From Flavobacteriales bacterium (lineage in GTDB: Bacteria > Bacteroidota > Bacteroidia > Flavobacteriales_F > PHOS-HE28): a stretch of DNA of 64,000 bases. The notes under the pieces are model-generated. The model made no database searches. It was given only the letters and a program-made list of their open reading frames with translations, and was not told the origin of the DNA. The stretch covers positions 3,331,001 through 3,395,000 of the forward strand of contig JADJWA010000001.1 in assembly GCA_016716605.1 (NCBI GenBank), given 5' to 3'. This document shows, piece after piece, positions 44,146 to 52,865 of the stretch. Each line of letters starts with the position of its first letter. Position 1 is the stretch's first letter. Position numbers and translations under genes: made by a program.

Positions 44146-44167
44146 GAGGCCCTCCTTTAAGGGCCTC
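44146..44167 (-). terminator. Terminator hairpin after the 1,303-residue surface protein gene
   Basis: 8-bp perfect stem (GAGGCCCT/AGGGCCTC) with a 6-nt loop, 23 bases downstream of the stop at 44191. No long T-run. Confidence 0.6.
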
Positions 44168-44190
44168 GCTCCATCTCATTCAGGTTCGGC

Positions 44191-47100
44191 TCAGCGGGCC
44201 AGCGGCACCCGCAGGGTCACACGCTCGGAGCCATTGTCCAGGCGTACGAACCAGGCTCCGTTGGCCAGTTGGGCGCTGGGCAGCACATGGCGGTTGGCAT
44301 TCATGCGGCCCGCATAGGCTACACGGCCCGTGGCATCCAGCAGCTCCACCGTTACCGCTGCCTTGCCGGTGAAGGCGTGCTCGACCATGATGCCCTGCGG
44401 AGTGGCCCAAGCGCGGTGCTCGGAGCTCACGGCGTGGCCGGTGCCGGTGCTCAGCTCAACGGTGATCTCGGTGGTGGCCTGGTCGCTGCAGAGCCCATCG
44501 CTCACGCCCAAGGTCACCAGGTAGGTGCCGGCGGCGTCCCATGCGTGCACGGGGCTGGCCTCGGTGCTGGTGCTGCCATCGCCGAAGTCCCAGGCGTAGC
44601 TGCTGGCGGCCTGCGCGGCGGTGAACTGCACGGACTGGCCCACGCTAACCGCGCTGTTGTCGGCCGTGAACGCAGCGTCGGGGCCGTTGTTGATGTGCAG
44701 CATGAAGCGCTGCACGGCCGGGTCAGCCGCGGCCTCCATGGTGAACGCGTATCCGGGGCCGTTAAGCAGGCTCACCATCGCGCCCGTCTCCAGGTCCTCG
44801 ATGGCCAGGCAGCTCAGCTCCAGGCCGCCCACCTCCACGGCGCTGATGGTGTACTCGCCGGTGACCCCGACGTTCACCGACAAGGGCACGATCGCCCCCG
44901 CATCCGCAATGCCGTATGCATTGATCGCCATCTGAACGCCATCGGTGAGCGTGGCGATCTGCGGCGCGTCGTTGTGCGCCATCACGTACTTCTGCGCATC
45001 ATCGGCGTCGGCGCCGGGCTGCCCTTCGCCGAAGACCATGATCGCCTCATCCTTGAAGGTGTTCAGGCTGCTGGCGATGCGCAGCCGCAGGTGCGCGGCA
45101 GGCTCGCCGGTGAGGCCGAACATGCCGCCAGCGTTGTCGTTCACCTTGTCGCCCTCATCCACCGTGGTGGTCACCGCGCCGCCCGTGGCCTTCAGGAAGA
45201 AGCCCTGCATGCTCTGGATGGTGTTGGTGGCGTTGTTGGTGCCGAACCCGAGGCTGATGTCGTACACCGCGGTGTTGCCATCGTCCGGATTGTAAAAGGT
45301 GACGAAGTCCGCCACATCGGCACCGCGCGCGATCTGGTCGAAGGCAATGGGGCTGGGCAGGGGGTTGCTCACCAGGTTCCAGCCATCCACCGTCGGCGCG
45401 CTCGTGTCGGTCCACGACATCGGCAGCGTCACCGGGGTCTGCGCGATCACCGGCGCGCTGCCGCCCAGGTCTATGGTGAAGGCCGCCGTGTTGAAGAAGC
45501 CCGTGCCTGCCCACACGGCGAAGCCCTGGCCCGTGCTCAATGCCTGCGCCGAGCTGCTCACGCCCTGAAGGCCATCGTTCACCGTTGAGCCCGTGTTGGC
45601 CTCATCGTACCAGCGGATGCTCGGCCACAGGATGTTGCTGCCCACCGGTTCATCGAAGTTGGGGAATTGAGATCCCGGATAACCGGCGGTGATGAAATCA
45701 TCCTGCCAATGGTTCACCGTGCGGCCTTGGATGGGGCTGCCCATCAGCAGCCAGTTGGTTGGACCGGCCAGGCGGTAGCGCTCGATCCTCAGGTTGCCCG
45801 TGTAGCCGGCCGTGCCGCCCACCGGGCCCAGCCGCCCGGTCTGCGTGGCGCTGCTGGTGAGCACCACATTGGCGCCGGTGCAATCGAAGTCGCCATCATC
45901 CACCTGCAAGGTGCCGCGGATCTCCATGTCGCCCATAACGGTGACGCCGGTGGTCATGCCCGCACGGAAGTCCCAGAAACTGGCCGTGCCGCCCAAGGCG
46001 AGCGTGGCGCTCGTGCCTTCGGTGATCCGGAATTCACTGTTGTCAGCAGCGTTCAGCGTGCCGTTGATGGTGCTGGTGCCCGCGGTGGATTTGATCCAGC
46101 GGTTGGCATCGATGTTCAAGGTGGCGCCATTCTCCACCGTGACCGAGCGGGTGGTGGTGTTGGAATCAATCGTCACGTCGTCGCCGCTCTGTACCACCAT
46201 GTTGCTGGCGTTGGTCCAAACGGCTGGGCCCGCAGTGCCGCTGGGCGTATCGCTCCAGATGGGGTCGTTCACATTGCCCGTGGCCCGGCTGTAATAGGTA
46301 TCGACGGCATCGGTGGTTACCGAGATGGTGTTGCTATGCACGGCCGAGGCGCAGCCGCCGGTGGCACGCACGCGGTAGTGGTAGGTGGTGGCGCCCAACA
46401 GGCCGACCAAGCTCTCTGAGGTGGCGCTGCCCGCATTGAAGCCGTCGTAGCCCGCGATGTAGCTCTCGGGCTGACCCGCGATCACGATGTTGTCGATGCC
46501 GCTGGTGCCACCCGCTGCCAAGGTATTGCCTTGCGTGTCGGTGTTGCTGGTCATGATCCAGCGCAGGAAGAGCTGCGCTTGATCGTCACACGCGCTGGGC
46601 ATGGCCACTTCGGTGAGCACGCCGCTGGTCCAATTGTTCTGCACGGTCACGCTGGAGCTTGGCACCAAGGTCCAGGTGCCGCCCGTGCCGATCCGGTATT
46701 CGACCTGCCAATCGCGCGGACCCGTGTTCGATGACCGTTGCGCGCTGGAGAGCGTGAGGTTGTGATGGCCCTCCGTACTGATCTCGATCATCCAATACTT
46801 GGAGCCGCTGCCTGCGTTCCAGCCGCTGCCGGTCGCTGCGCTCGTTGCACTGGAGGCGACGGGGACGTAAGTGATCGTTCCGGTACCGCCCACGGTGGTG
46901 AGCGCCGCTCCGCTGTTGGCACCGATGCCGCCATCGGCGATGTTGTTATCGGGGTTGCTGGGGAAGTTCCATTCGGCTACGGATACCGGCGTGGGGTCCA
47001 GGAAGTCGCTGTAGCGGCTCACATCGAGGAAGTAGGTGGTTGCCCCGATGTTGTTCCAATTGGCATCGAAGCCGCTGGTGCTGATGTTCGTTCCGGCAAT

Positions 47101-48102
47101 AGCGACGGGATCAACGGTGATCTCGTCGTCGTTCACGGTAACGGTGCGGCTGCTGGGACTGCCTACGAAGGGGGTGCCATCGCCGCCGCTCAGGTTGGCG
47201 AATCCGAAGGTGAGCACATCGGTCCCGTTGCAGAGCATATCGTCCGTGAGGGTCAGGGTCACGGTCTTGTCGGCGCCATCGTTGGCGGCCCAGTTCACCG
47301 TTTGGCTGCTGAAGCCGTTCACGCGCGCCGCGTTGCCGGAGCTGAGCACCACATCCACACTGGTCGCATTGGTGGTGCTGAAGTCATCGATGCTCACCGT
47401 AAGATCGGCCGTGCCATCATCCTCGTTCACCGTGAGGTTGCTGCCAGCGAAGAAGACGGAGGTGTTGGACCCCGAGGCGGTAACGCTCCCGCCAATGGCC
47501 AGGTCATTCCCGGTGAGGCGCCCGATGGCGAAGGTGCCGGTACCTGCGGAAGCACCCCAACCGAAGAGCCGGATCGTGATCGTGGTGCCGGATGCCACGC
47601 TCTGCAAAGCGCTTATGCCCGTGAGGTCGATCTGCGTCTGGGCATCGCCATTGGTCGGGTTCGTCGTGTAGCTGATCGCAGAGCCCATGTTCGTCCCAGC
47701 TGTGCTGAAGCCATCCAAGCTGTACTGCCATTGGAACGCATTGGGGCCCGTGCTGGAGCGGCGGAAGTTCACATCGAGCGTGGAGAGCGAGACCTGGTAG
47801 CCCGCTTGAGCGCTGATGGCGAACTGGATGTATTCGTTGGCGGTGATCGCCGCAGCGAGCGAGCTGTTATCCCAGGCTGTTGACGAGAAGGCGTTCGCCA
47901 GAGCGCTCGCATTGACCCCAGCTCCCCTGGAGAGCGTCGAGGTATTCAGGTTGGGGTTCAGCGTGGTGGCATTCACCGTGGCTTCATTGCCAGCCAAGCC
48001 GCTGCACTCCCAGGCAACGATCTGTGCAATCGAACCTGAGGTGACCACAAACATGAAAGAGGCCATTGCAGCCATCTTCATCAGCGTAACGTACTTCCGC
48101 AT
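44191..48102 (-). CDS. Giant T9SS surface protein with Calx-beta and PKD domains
   Basis: 1,303 residues from ATG 48102, the first start that gives a signal peptide (MRKYVTLMKMAAMASFMFVVTSGSIAQ). Order of modules: a ~200-residue beta domain (VAWECSGLAGNE...), a Calx-beta domain (LTVNEDDGTADLTVS ... TVTVNDDE), a jelly-roll-like region and an FN3-like segment. These are followed by a long Bacteroidota module beginning YYSRATGNVNDPIWS and containing GSPIQGRTVNHWQDDF and PSIRWYDE. Near the end is a PKD domain (YAWDFGDGS) and a T9SS type A sorting domain (LLDATGRVAYAG ... GAWFVRL). From YYSRATG on it is clearly paralogous to the next gene to the right. Adhesion or matrix role inferred. Confidence 0.88.
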   Translation of the reverse strand: MRKYVTLMKMAAMASFMFVVTSGSIAQIVAWECSGLAGNEATVNATTLNPNLNTSTLSRGAGVNASALANAFSSTAWDNSSLAAAITANEYIQFAISAQAGYQVSLSTLDVNFRRSSTGPNAFQWQYSLDGFSTAGTNMGSAISYTTNPTNGDAQTQIDLTGISALQSVASGTTITIRLFGWGASAGTGTFAIGRLTGNDLAIGGSVTASGSNTSVFFAGSNLTVNEDDGTADLTVSIDDFSTTNATSVDVVLSSGNAARVNGFSSQTVNWAANDGADKTVTLTLTDDMLCNGTDVLTFGFANLSGGDGTPFVGSPSSRTVTVNDDEITVDPVAIAGTNISTSGFDANWNNIGATTYFLDVSRYSDFLDPTPVSVAEWNFPSNPDNNIADGGIGANSGAALTTVGGTGTITYVPVASSATSAATGSGWNAGSGSKYWMIEISTEGHHNLTLSSAQRSSNTGPRDWQVEYRIGTGGTWTLVPSSSVTVQNNWTSGVLTEVAMPSACDDQAQLFLRWIMTSNTDTQGNTLAAGGTSGIDNIVIAGQPESYIAGYDGFNAGSATSESLVGLLGATTYHYRVRATGGCASAVHSNTISVTTDAVDTYYSRATGNVNDPIWSDTPSGTAGPAVWTNASNMVVQSGDDVTIDSNTTTRSVTVENGATLNIDANRWIKSTAGTSTINGTLNAADNSEFRITEGTSATLALGGTASFWDFRAGMTTGVTVMGDMEIRGTLQVDDGDFDCTGANVVLTSSATQTGRLGPVGGTAGYTGNLRIERYRLAGPTNWLLMGSPIQGRTVNHWQDDFITAGYPGSQFPNFDEPVGSNILWPSIRWYDEANTGSTVNDGLQGVSSSAQALSTGQGFAVWAGTGFFNTAAFTIDLGGSAPVIAQTPVTLPMSWTDTSAPTVDGWNLVSNPLPSPIAFDQIARGADVADFVTFYNPDDGNTAVYDISLGFGTNNATNTIQSMQGFFLKATGGAVTTTVDEGDKVNDNAGGMFGLTGEPAAHLRLRIASSLNTFKDEAIMVFGEGQPGADADDAQKYVMAHNDAPQIATLTDGVQMAINAYGIADAGAIVPLSVNVGVTGEYTISAVEVGGLELSCLAIEDLETGAMVSLLNGPGYAFTMEAAADPAVQRFMLHINNGPDAAFTADNSAVSVGQSVQFTAAQAASSYAWDFGDGSTSTEASPVHAWDAAGTYLVTLGVSDGLCSDQATTEITVELSTGTGHAVSSEHRAWATPQGIMVEHAFTGKAAVTVELLDATGRVAYAGRMNANRHVLPSAQLANGAWFVRLDNGSERVTLRVPLAR

Positions 48103-48119
48103 ATCAAAGGGTTTTCGGC

Positions 48120-48137
48120 ACCGGCTGGGCAGCCGGT
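48120..48137. other. Hairpin in the leader of the 1,303-residue surface protein gene
   Basis: CCGGCT/AGCCGG stem with a GGGC loop, plus a flanking A-T pair, 17 bases upstream of the start codon. On the plus strand it is followed by GGGGTTTGTTTTTTG and resembles an intrinsic terminator, but no plus-strand gene ends here. It may influence translation of the leftward gene. Confidence 0.35.
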
Positions 48138-48241
48138 AGGGGTTTGTTTTTTGAGACCGCCAAGGTAGATCCATGGTCACATCGGTTCGAGGGTGTTCAT
48201 TCATTCTGCCAAGGGCCCTGGCCACGATTGCCCCAAACGCA

Positions 48242-48273
48242 GCGCGGCCCCTCCGTTCCCGGAGGGGCCGCGC
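48242..48273 (-). terminator. Strong terminator hairpin after the 1,367-residue surface protein gene
   Basis: 14-bp perfect GC-rich stem (48242-48255 with 48260-48273) and a 4-nt TTCC loop, 25 bases past the stop at 48299. Followed on the minus strand by GCGTTTGGGG. Confidence 0.75.
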
Positions 48274-48298
48274 CCATTGAGTGGCTGTTTATCAGGGC

Positions 48299-51200
48299 CT
48301 AGCGCACGATCACGACAGGCACGGTGCGGCTGTCTTCGGCCGTGCTCACGCGCACGTACCAGATGCCGCTGGCGAGGTCGTTGGCGGGCACCGTCATGCG
48401 GCCCACCTGACCGGCTACGCGTTGCTGCTTCCAGACCTGTCCGGCCTCGTTGATCAGCTCCAAGGTGAGGGGCAGCACCTCGCTGAAGCCATGCTCGATC
48501 ACCAAGTGGTCGCCTGCGAGCCAGCTGCGCATGTTGGTGGCGGGCTTCACCTCGGTCACGCTGGTGCTCAATTCCACGGTGATGGTCACCGTACTGGTGC
48601 TGGAGCAGTAGCCGTTGCTCGCGGTGAGCACCACGGTGTAGGAGCCAGGCGCATCGTAGGTGTGGCTGGGTGCTTCTTCGTCGCTGGTATTGCCGTCACC
48701 GAAATCCCAGGTCTGCTCAACAGCATCGCTGGTTGAGTTGATGAAGGTCACCGGCTGGCCCACGGCAACGGTCAGGCTCACGGCGCTGGCCTGCGCTACT
48801 GGCGCATTGCCCGAACCCACCGTCACTTCGGCATTCACCACGCAGCCGTTCGCATCGGTACCGGTAGCGATGAACACACCAGCCGTTGCCGGACGCTCGA
48901 TGCCGGTGGCGCCATCGTTCCAGTTCACTTCGTATGGTGCAGTGCCGCCCACGATGCTGAGGCTGATGAAGCCATCCTCGATGTTCGGGCAGCTCGCATC
49001 CGCCACTTCAGCCTCTGCTTCCATGGCAGCGGGTTGTGCGATGCTGAATGAGCTGAGCAGGTTGGTGCAGCCGAGATAGCCTTCAACGGTGATCTCGTAA
49101 TCGCCGGCAGGCAGGTTATCGAAGGCCACCGTGCCATTCGCCGCAATGCTGCTGCCGACCGCCTGGCCCATGTCGTTGTAGATGGTCACGTCGGCAGCGC
49201 CCTCCGCGAGAACGATCTCGGCGCCACCGTTGGCCTGGCTATGGCACAGGGCATCCGTCGCAGCAACCGGCACCGGGGCACTGGCGTGGATCAGGAAGCG
49301 CGGCTCTTCGGCGTTGGCGCCAGCCTCTGCGCTGAAGCTGTAGGTGCTGCCTTCTTCAAGCGTGGTGAACGTTCCAGCGACAAGGTCCTCCAAGCGGATG
49401 CAGGTGAGGCCCACCTGTTCGATGCCCGTTGCGGTAAGCGTGTAGGTGCCGGTGACAGGGATGTGCACGAGCACGGGAATCTGGATCGCGCTGCTGAATG
49501 CTCCGTACGCGTTGATGGCCAGGTTCACCGCATCAGCCGTGGTGCCGATGCGCGGCGCCTGCGGATGGCCGAAGTTGAACTTGGGCACATCGTTGCTGGT
49601 GAACGAGGGCTCGCCGGCGTTGAATACCACCACGGTCTCATCGCTGAAGGTGTTCAAGCCGCTGGCGATGTGCAGGCGCAAGAGATCGGGGGCCTGCTCG
49701 CTTCCTCCGAAGAAGCCGCCGTTGTTGCCGGCCACCTTGGCGCTCTCGCTCACGGTGGTGGTCACACCGGAGCCAATGGCCTTCAGATAGAAGCCCTGCA
49801 TGCTCTGGATGGTGTTGGTACCGCCGTTGGTGCCGGCGTTCAGGCCGATGTCCCAAGTGGCCATGTTGCCCGTAGCCGGATCGAAGTAGGTCACGTAGTC
49901 CTCCACATCAGCGCCGCGCGCGATCTGATCGAAGGCGATGGGGCTGGGCAGCGGATTGGCCACCAGGTTCCAGCCGTCCACGGATGGATTGCCGGTATTG
50001 GTGTAGGCCATCGGTAAGGTGATGGGCGTAGCTGCGATCACGGGCGCATTGTTCTCCAGGTCGATGGTGAAAGCCGTAGTGGTAGTCAAGCCTGTGCCGC
50101 ACCAGGCTGCGAAGCCCTGACCGATAAGCAAGTCCTGGGTTTGGCTGCTCACGCCCTGCAGGCCGTTGTTCACCGAAGCGCCGGTGTTGGTCTCGTCGTA
50201 CCAGCGGATGCTGGGCCAGTAGATGCCGCTTCCCACGGGGTCGAAGAAGTTGGGGTACTGCGAGCCGGGGTAACCGGCCGTGAAGAAGTCGTCCTGCAGG
50301 TGCGATACGCGACGGTTCTGGATCGGGCTGCCAATGAGCCGCCAGTTGGTGGCACCCGAGGGAATGAAACGCTCCATGCGCATGTTGCCGGTGTAACTGG
50401 CGGTGGCGCCAACAGGTCCCAATCGACCGGTGTAGGCCGAAGTGCTGCGCATCACCACCGGGTTGCCGGTGCAATCGAAGTTGCCATCGTCGAGCAACAG
50501 GGTGCCGCGCATGTGAATGGTGCCGGTCACGGTTGTGCCATCAGGGGCATCAGCAGTGAGGTCCCAGAAGCTCGTGGTGCTGGCCAAGGAGAGCGTCTTC
50601 GCGCCGCTTCCTGCAATGGCGAATGTGCTGTTGTCGTTGGCGGTGAGCGTGCCATCGATGGTCGCACTCGTACCGTTCAGGGTAAGTGTGCTGCCAGCAT
50701 CCAGGACCATGGTGCCGCCGGTCTCCACGGTGAGGTCCGCCACAGGCGTAGCCCCGTCATTCGTCACGCTATGCCCGTTCTGCACAACCATGTTGTTGGC
50801 CGCCGTGAACGTGACCGCGCCAGGCGCTGGCAACCCGGAGGGCGTAGTGCTCCAAATGGCGTCGCTCACATCGCCGGTGGCCCGGCTGTAGTAGGTGCAT
50901 CCGCCCACGGTCACCGTGACGTCGGCAGAGCGCGTGCAACCATTGCCCGAATGCGCAGCGGTTACGGTGTAGGTGCTGGTGCCTGCAGGTGAGGCGGTAA
51001 CGGTGGCTCCCGTGGTTCCGCTCAGGCCGGCGGCCGGGCTCCAGGTGTAAGTGACCGTGCTCGTGTAGGTGAAGGTGATGCTCCAACTCGCAACGGAACC
51101 ACCGTCGGCATTCGCATCATCACGAATGAGCAAGCCCCATGTGCCGTTGAAATCTCCGGTGAAGAGCGAGAGGCTCGGGCTGGATTGGGTGAAGGAGCCG

Positions 51201-52402
51201 GGGCCGGGCGTGGTGGGCCAGCTATCCGGTGTTCCGCTATTGGTAGGCGCGTAGATGCCAGACCTGTTCACGGCATTATCGGCCATCGCGGACTCGCCGT
51301 CCATGAATACGAAATTTTCGCTGGTGATATCGGTTCCGCCGCCAACGTCGCTCATGAGGATGACATTGGTGCCCGTGGCGGATTGGAGCAGGATATCCAG
51401 ATCGTCGGGGTAGGTGTGCGTAACGCCGTTCAGGGTGACGCTTTCGACGGTGACGCCGCTGGTGGGCAGGCCGCTCACGCTCACGTTCCAAGGGTAAACG
51501 GATCCATCGTTGGCGCCGGATACGCTCACGGCGCTCGGTCCTCCGGTGCTGCTGAAGGTGACGCGCGCGGTGGTGGTGCTCGAAGCCGAGGCGGTCAGGT
51601 CAACGTTAGCGCCATCACAGATGCTGGCGCTAGGCGGCGTGATCGAGGGCAAAGTGGGCAGGCCGCCCGGTACGTGGATGTTGTCGAAGACGGCGTTCTC
51701 ACCGGTGTCACCATCGTGGTTCCACAAGCAGCCGATGATCGGCAAACCGGTGCCGGTATAGGTCGCATCGACCGCCGAGCCGGCCGAGGTCGCCGCCGTG
51801 AGCGGATCGCCGAAGCGGGTATTGCCGTTGTCGCGGTAGAAGAGGCTCCAGGTATCGGTCGAGGGCACGTAGGTCACGCGCACATCGAGATAGTCGTTGT
51901 CGAAGTTGCCGGCCTGGATGATGGTGTTGAGGTTGGCGTCCGCGTCGAGACCATTGTTGTAGCGCACTAGGCGCACGCGATCCGTATTGCCGCTCTCGCC
52001 AAGCACCACGGCATAGCCCTGGCCCAGGGTCAGATTGGCGTTGGAGCCCGCCAGCACTACCGCCATGCCATCATCACCGCCATCGAAGCCGCTGAGCTCT
52101 CCATCACTCTCGCTTTGCCTGAAGCTGAAGGCCCAAGTGAGGGTGCAGTTGTTCTGATTGAGCGTGGTGAGGTACGAGCCCGGCGTTGTTTGCGTAACGA
52201 ACTGGCGGTTGTTGCCGGTCCCGGTGCGGGCCAAGCGCAACTGGTTGCCGTTGATCGATGCGCCTGCCCCGGCTGTTTCTGTCTCCGTCCAGCCGCCGCC
52301 CACCGTGTTGCTGTTGGCGCGGTTGAAGCGGTCAACGACCTCTTGCGCGAAGGCCGCGCCGGTGAAGCACAGAATGGCCAGCAAGAGGCCGAGCCTCAGC
52401 AT
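48299..52402 (-). CDS. Giant T9SS surface protein with P-domain-like, SprB-like and PKD modules
   Basis: 1,367 residues from ATG 52402 (signal MLRLGLLLAILCFTGAAFAQ); an upstream in-frame ATG at 52468 would add a basic 22-residue extension. Residues ~20-260 look like a lectin-type beta-sandwich (GGWTETETAG ... SFSFRQ-like strands). A proprotein-convertase P-domain-like stretch follows (GVTHTYPDDLDILLQS, DFNGTWGLLIRDDA), then the YYSRATGDVSDAIWS module shared with its neighbour. Near the C-terminus are a SprB-like repeat (GGTAPYEVNWNDGATG), a PKD domain (QTWDFGDGNTS) and a T9SS type A sorting domain (LELINEAGQVW ... GIWYVRVS). Likely surface-exposed and adhesive. Confidence 0.88.
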   Translation of the reverse strand: MLRLGLLLAILCFTGAAFAQEVVDRFNRANSNTVGGGWTETETAGAGASINGNQLRLARTGTGNNRQFVTQTTPGSYLTTLNQNNCTLTWAFSFRQSESDGELSGFDGGDDGMAVVLAGSNANLTLGQGYAVVLGESGNTDRVRLVRYNNGLDADANLNTIIQAGNFDNDYLDVRVTYVPSTDTWSLFYRDNGNTRFGDPLTAATSAGSAVDATYTGTGLPIIGCLWNHDGDTGENAVFDNIHVPGGLPTLPSITPPSASICDGANVDLTASASSTTTARVTFSSTGGPSAVSVSGANDGSVYPWNVSVSGLPTSGVTVESVTLNGVTHTYPDDLDILLQSATGTNVILMSDVGGGTDITSENFVFMDGESAMADNAVNRSGIYAPTNSGTPDSWPTTPGPGSFTQSSPSLSLFTGDFNGTWGLLIRDDANADGGSVASWSITFTYTSTVTYTWSPAAGLSGTTGATVTASPAGTSTYTVTAAHSGNGCTRSADVTVTVGGCTYYSRATGDVSDAIWSTTPSGLPAPGAVTFTAANNMVVQNGHSVTNDGATPVADLTVETGGTMVLDAGSTLTLNGTSATIDGTLTANDNSTFAIAGSGAKTLSLASTTSFWDLTADAPDGTTVTGTIHMRGTLLLDDGNFDCTGNPVVMRSTSAYTGRLGPVGATASYTGNMRMERFIPSGATNWRLIGSPIQNRRVSHLQDDFFTAGYPGSQYPNFFDPVGSGIYWPSIRWYDETNTGASVNNGLQGVSSQTQDLLIGQGFAAWCGTGLTTTTAFTIDLENNAPVIAATPITLPMAYTNTGNPSVDGWNLVANPLPSPIAFDQIARGADVEDYVTYFDPATGNMATWDIGLNAGTNGGTNTIQSMQGFYLKAIGSGVTTTVSESAKVAGNNGGFFGGSEQAPDLLRLHIASGLNTFSDETVVVFNAGEPSFTSNDVPKFNFGHPQAPRIGTTADAVNLAINAYGAFSSAIQIPVLVHIPVTGTYTLTATGIEQVGLTCIRLEDLVAGTFTTLEEGSTYSFSAEAGANAEEPRFLIHASAPVPVAATDALCHSQANGGAEIVLAEGAADVTIYNDMGQAVGSSIAANGTVAFDNLPAGDYEITVEGYLGCTNLLSSFSIAQPAAMEAEAEVADASCPNIEDGFISLSIVGGTAPYEVNWNDGATGIERPATAGVFIATGTDANGCVVNAEVTVGSGNAPVAQASAVSLTVAVGQPVTFINSTSDAVEQTWDFGDGNTSDEEAPSHTYDAPGSYTVVLTASNGYCSSTSTVTITVELSTSVTEVKPATNMRSWLAGDHLVIEHGFSEVLPLTLELINEAGQVWKQQRVAGQVGRMTVPANDLASGIWYVRVSTAEDSRTVPVVIVR

Positions 52403-52865
52403 GTGGTTGATGTGCCGCTCGCGTTGGTAGCGGGCTTCGAGCGAAACGGGGTGGAGGATGCGTTCCATGTCAGTCGGTGCCCATGTGAGTTGAGGGCGGG
52501 CGCTGGAACGGGACCATCCACCAATTGGTTTCTACCGGAGCGAATTGGCAACAGACGACCGTGCCCCCTTATCCACGAAATCACCTTCGGGCGACGGATG
52601 CATCGCCACAACAGTCGGTAAGGCCTACTTTCGCCCCCGCATCGGAAGGACCGATGCACGCCCCAAGCGCCCAGCTTTTCCCCGTGACGGGAGTCACGGA
52701 TGACCTGTCCAGGCGCGATCTCCCAGCGGAGCATTGAACGCCTGCCTTCGGCAGGCAAGCCGGACCGGAATGTCTGGGGCAACAACAAACACCTAACCGG
52801 TGCGTGCGAAGGCAATGCTTCGCGCACATCACAACACCTTGGCGCCGAGGCTATGGCGCATACCT
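52403..52865. other. 463-bp divergent intergenic region with possible promoter and leader hairpins
   Basis: TACTTTCG at 52626-52633 on the plus strand matches seven of eight positions of the -7 box and would give the helicase gene a leader of over 200 bases. That leader holds a GCCTGC-CTTCG-GCAGGC hairpin (near 52739-52756). A second, bulged hairpin (GTGC..GCGAAG / CTTCGCGCAC, near 52800-52828) lies close to the start codon. Long structured leaders are typical of cold-induced DEAD-box helicase genes; this is inference. A lone DnaA-like TTATCCACG lies at 52569-52577. Confidence 0.4.
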
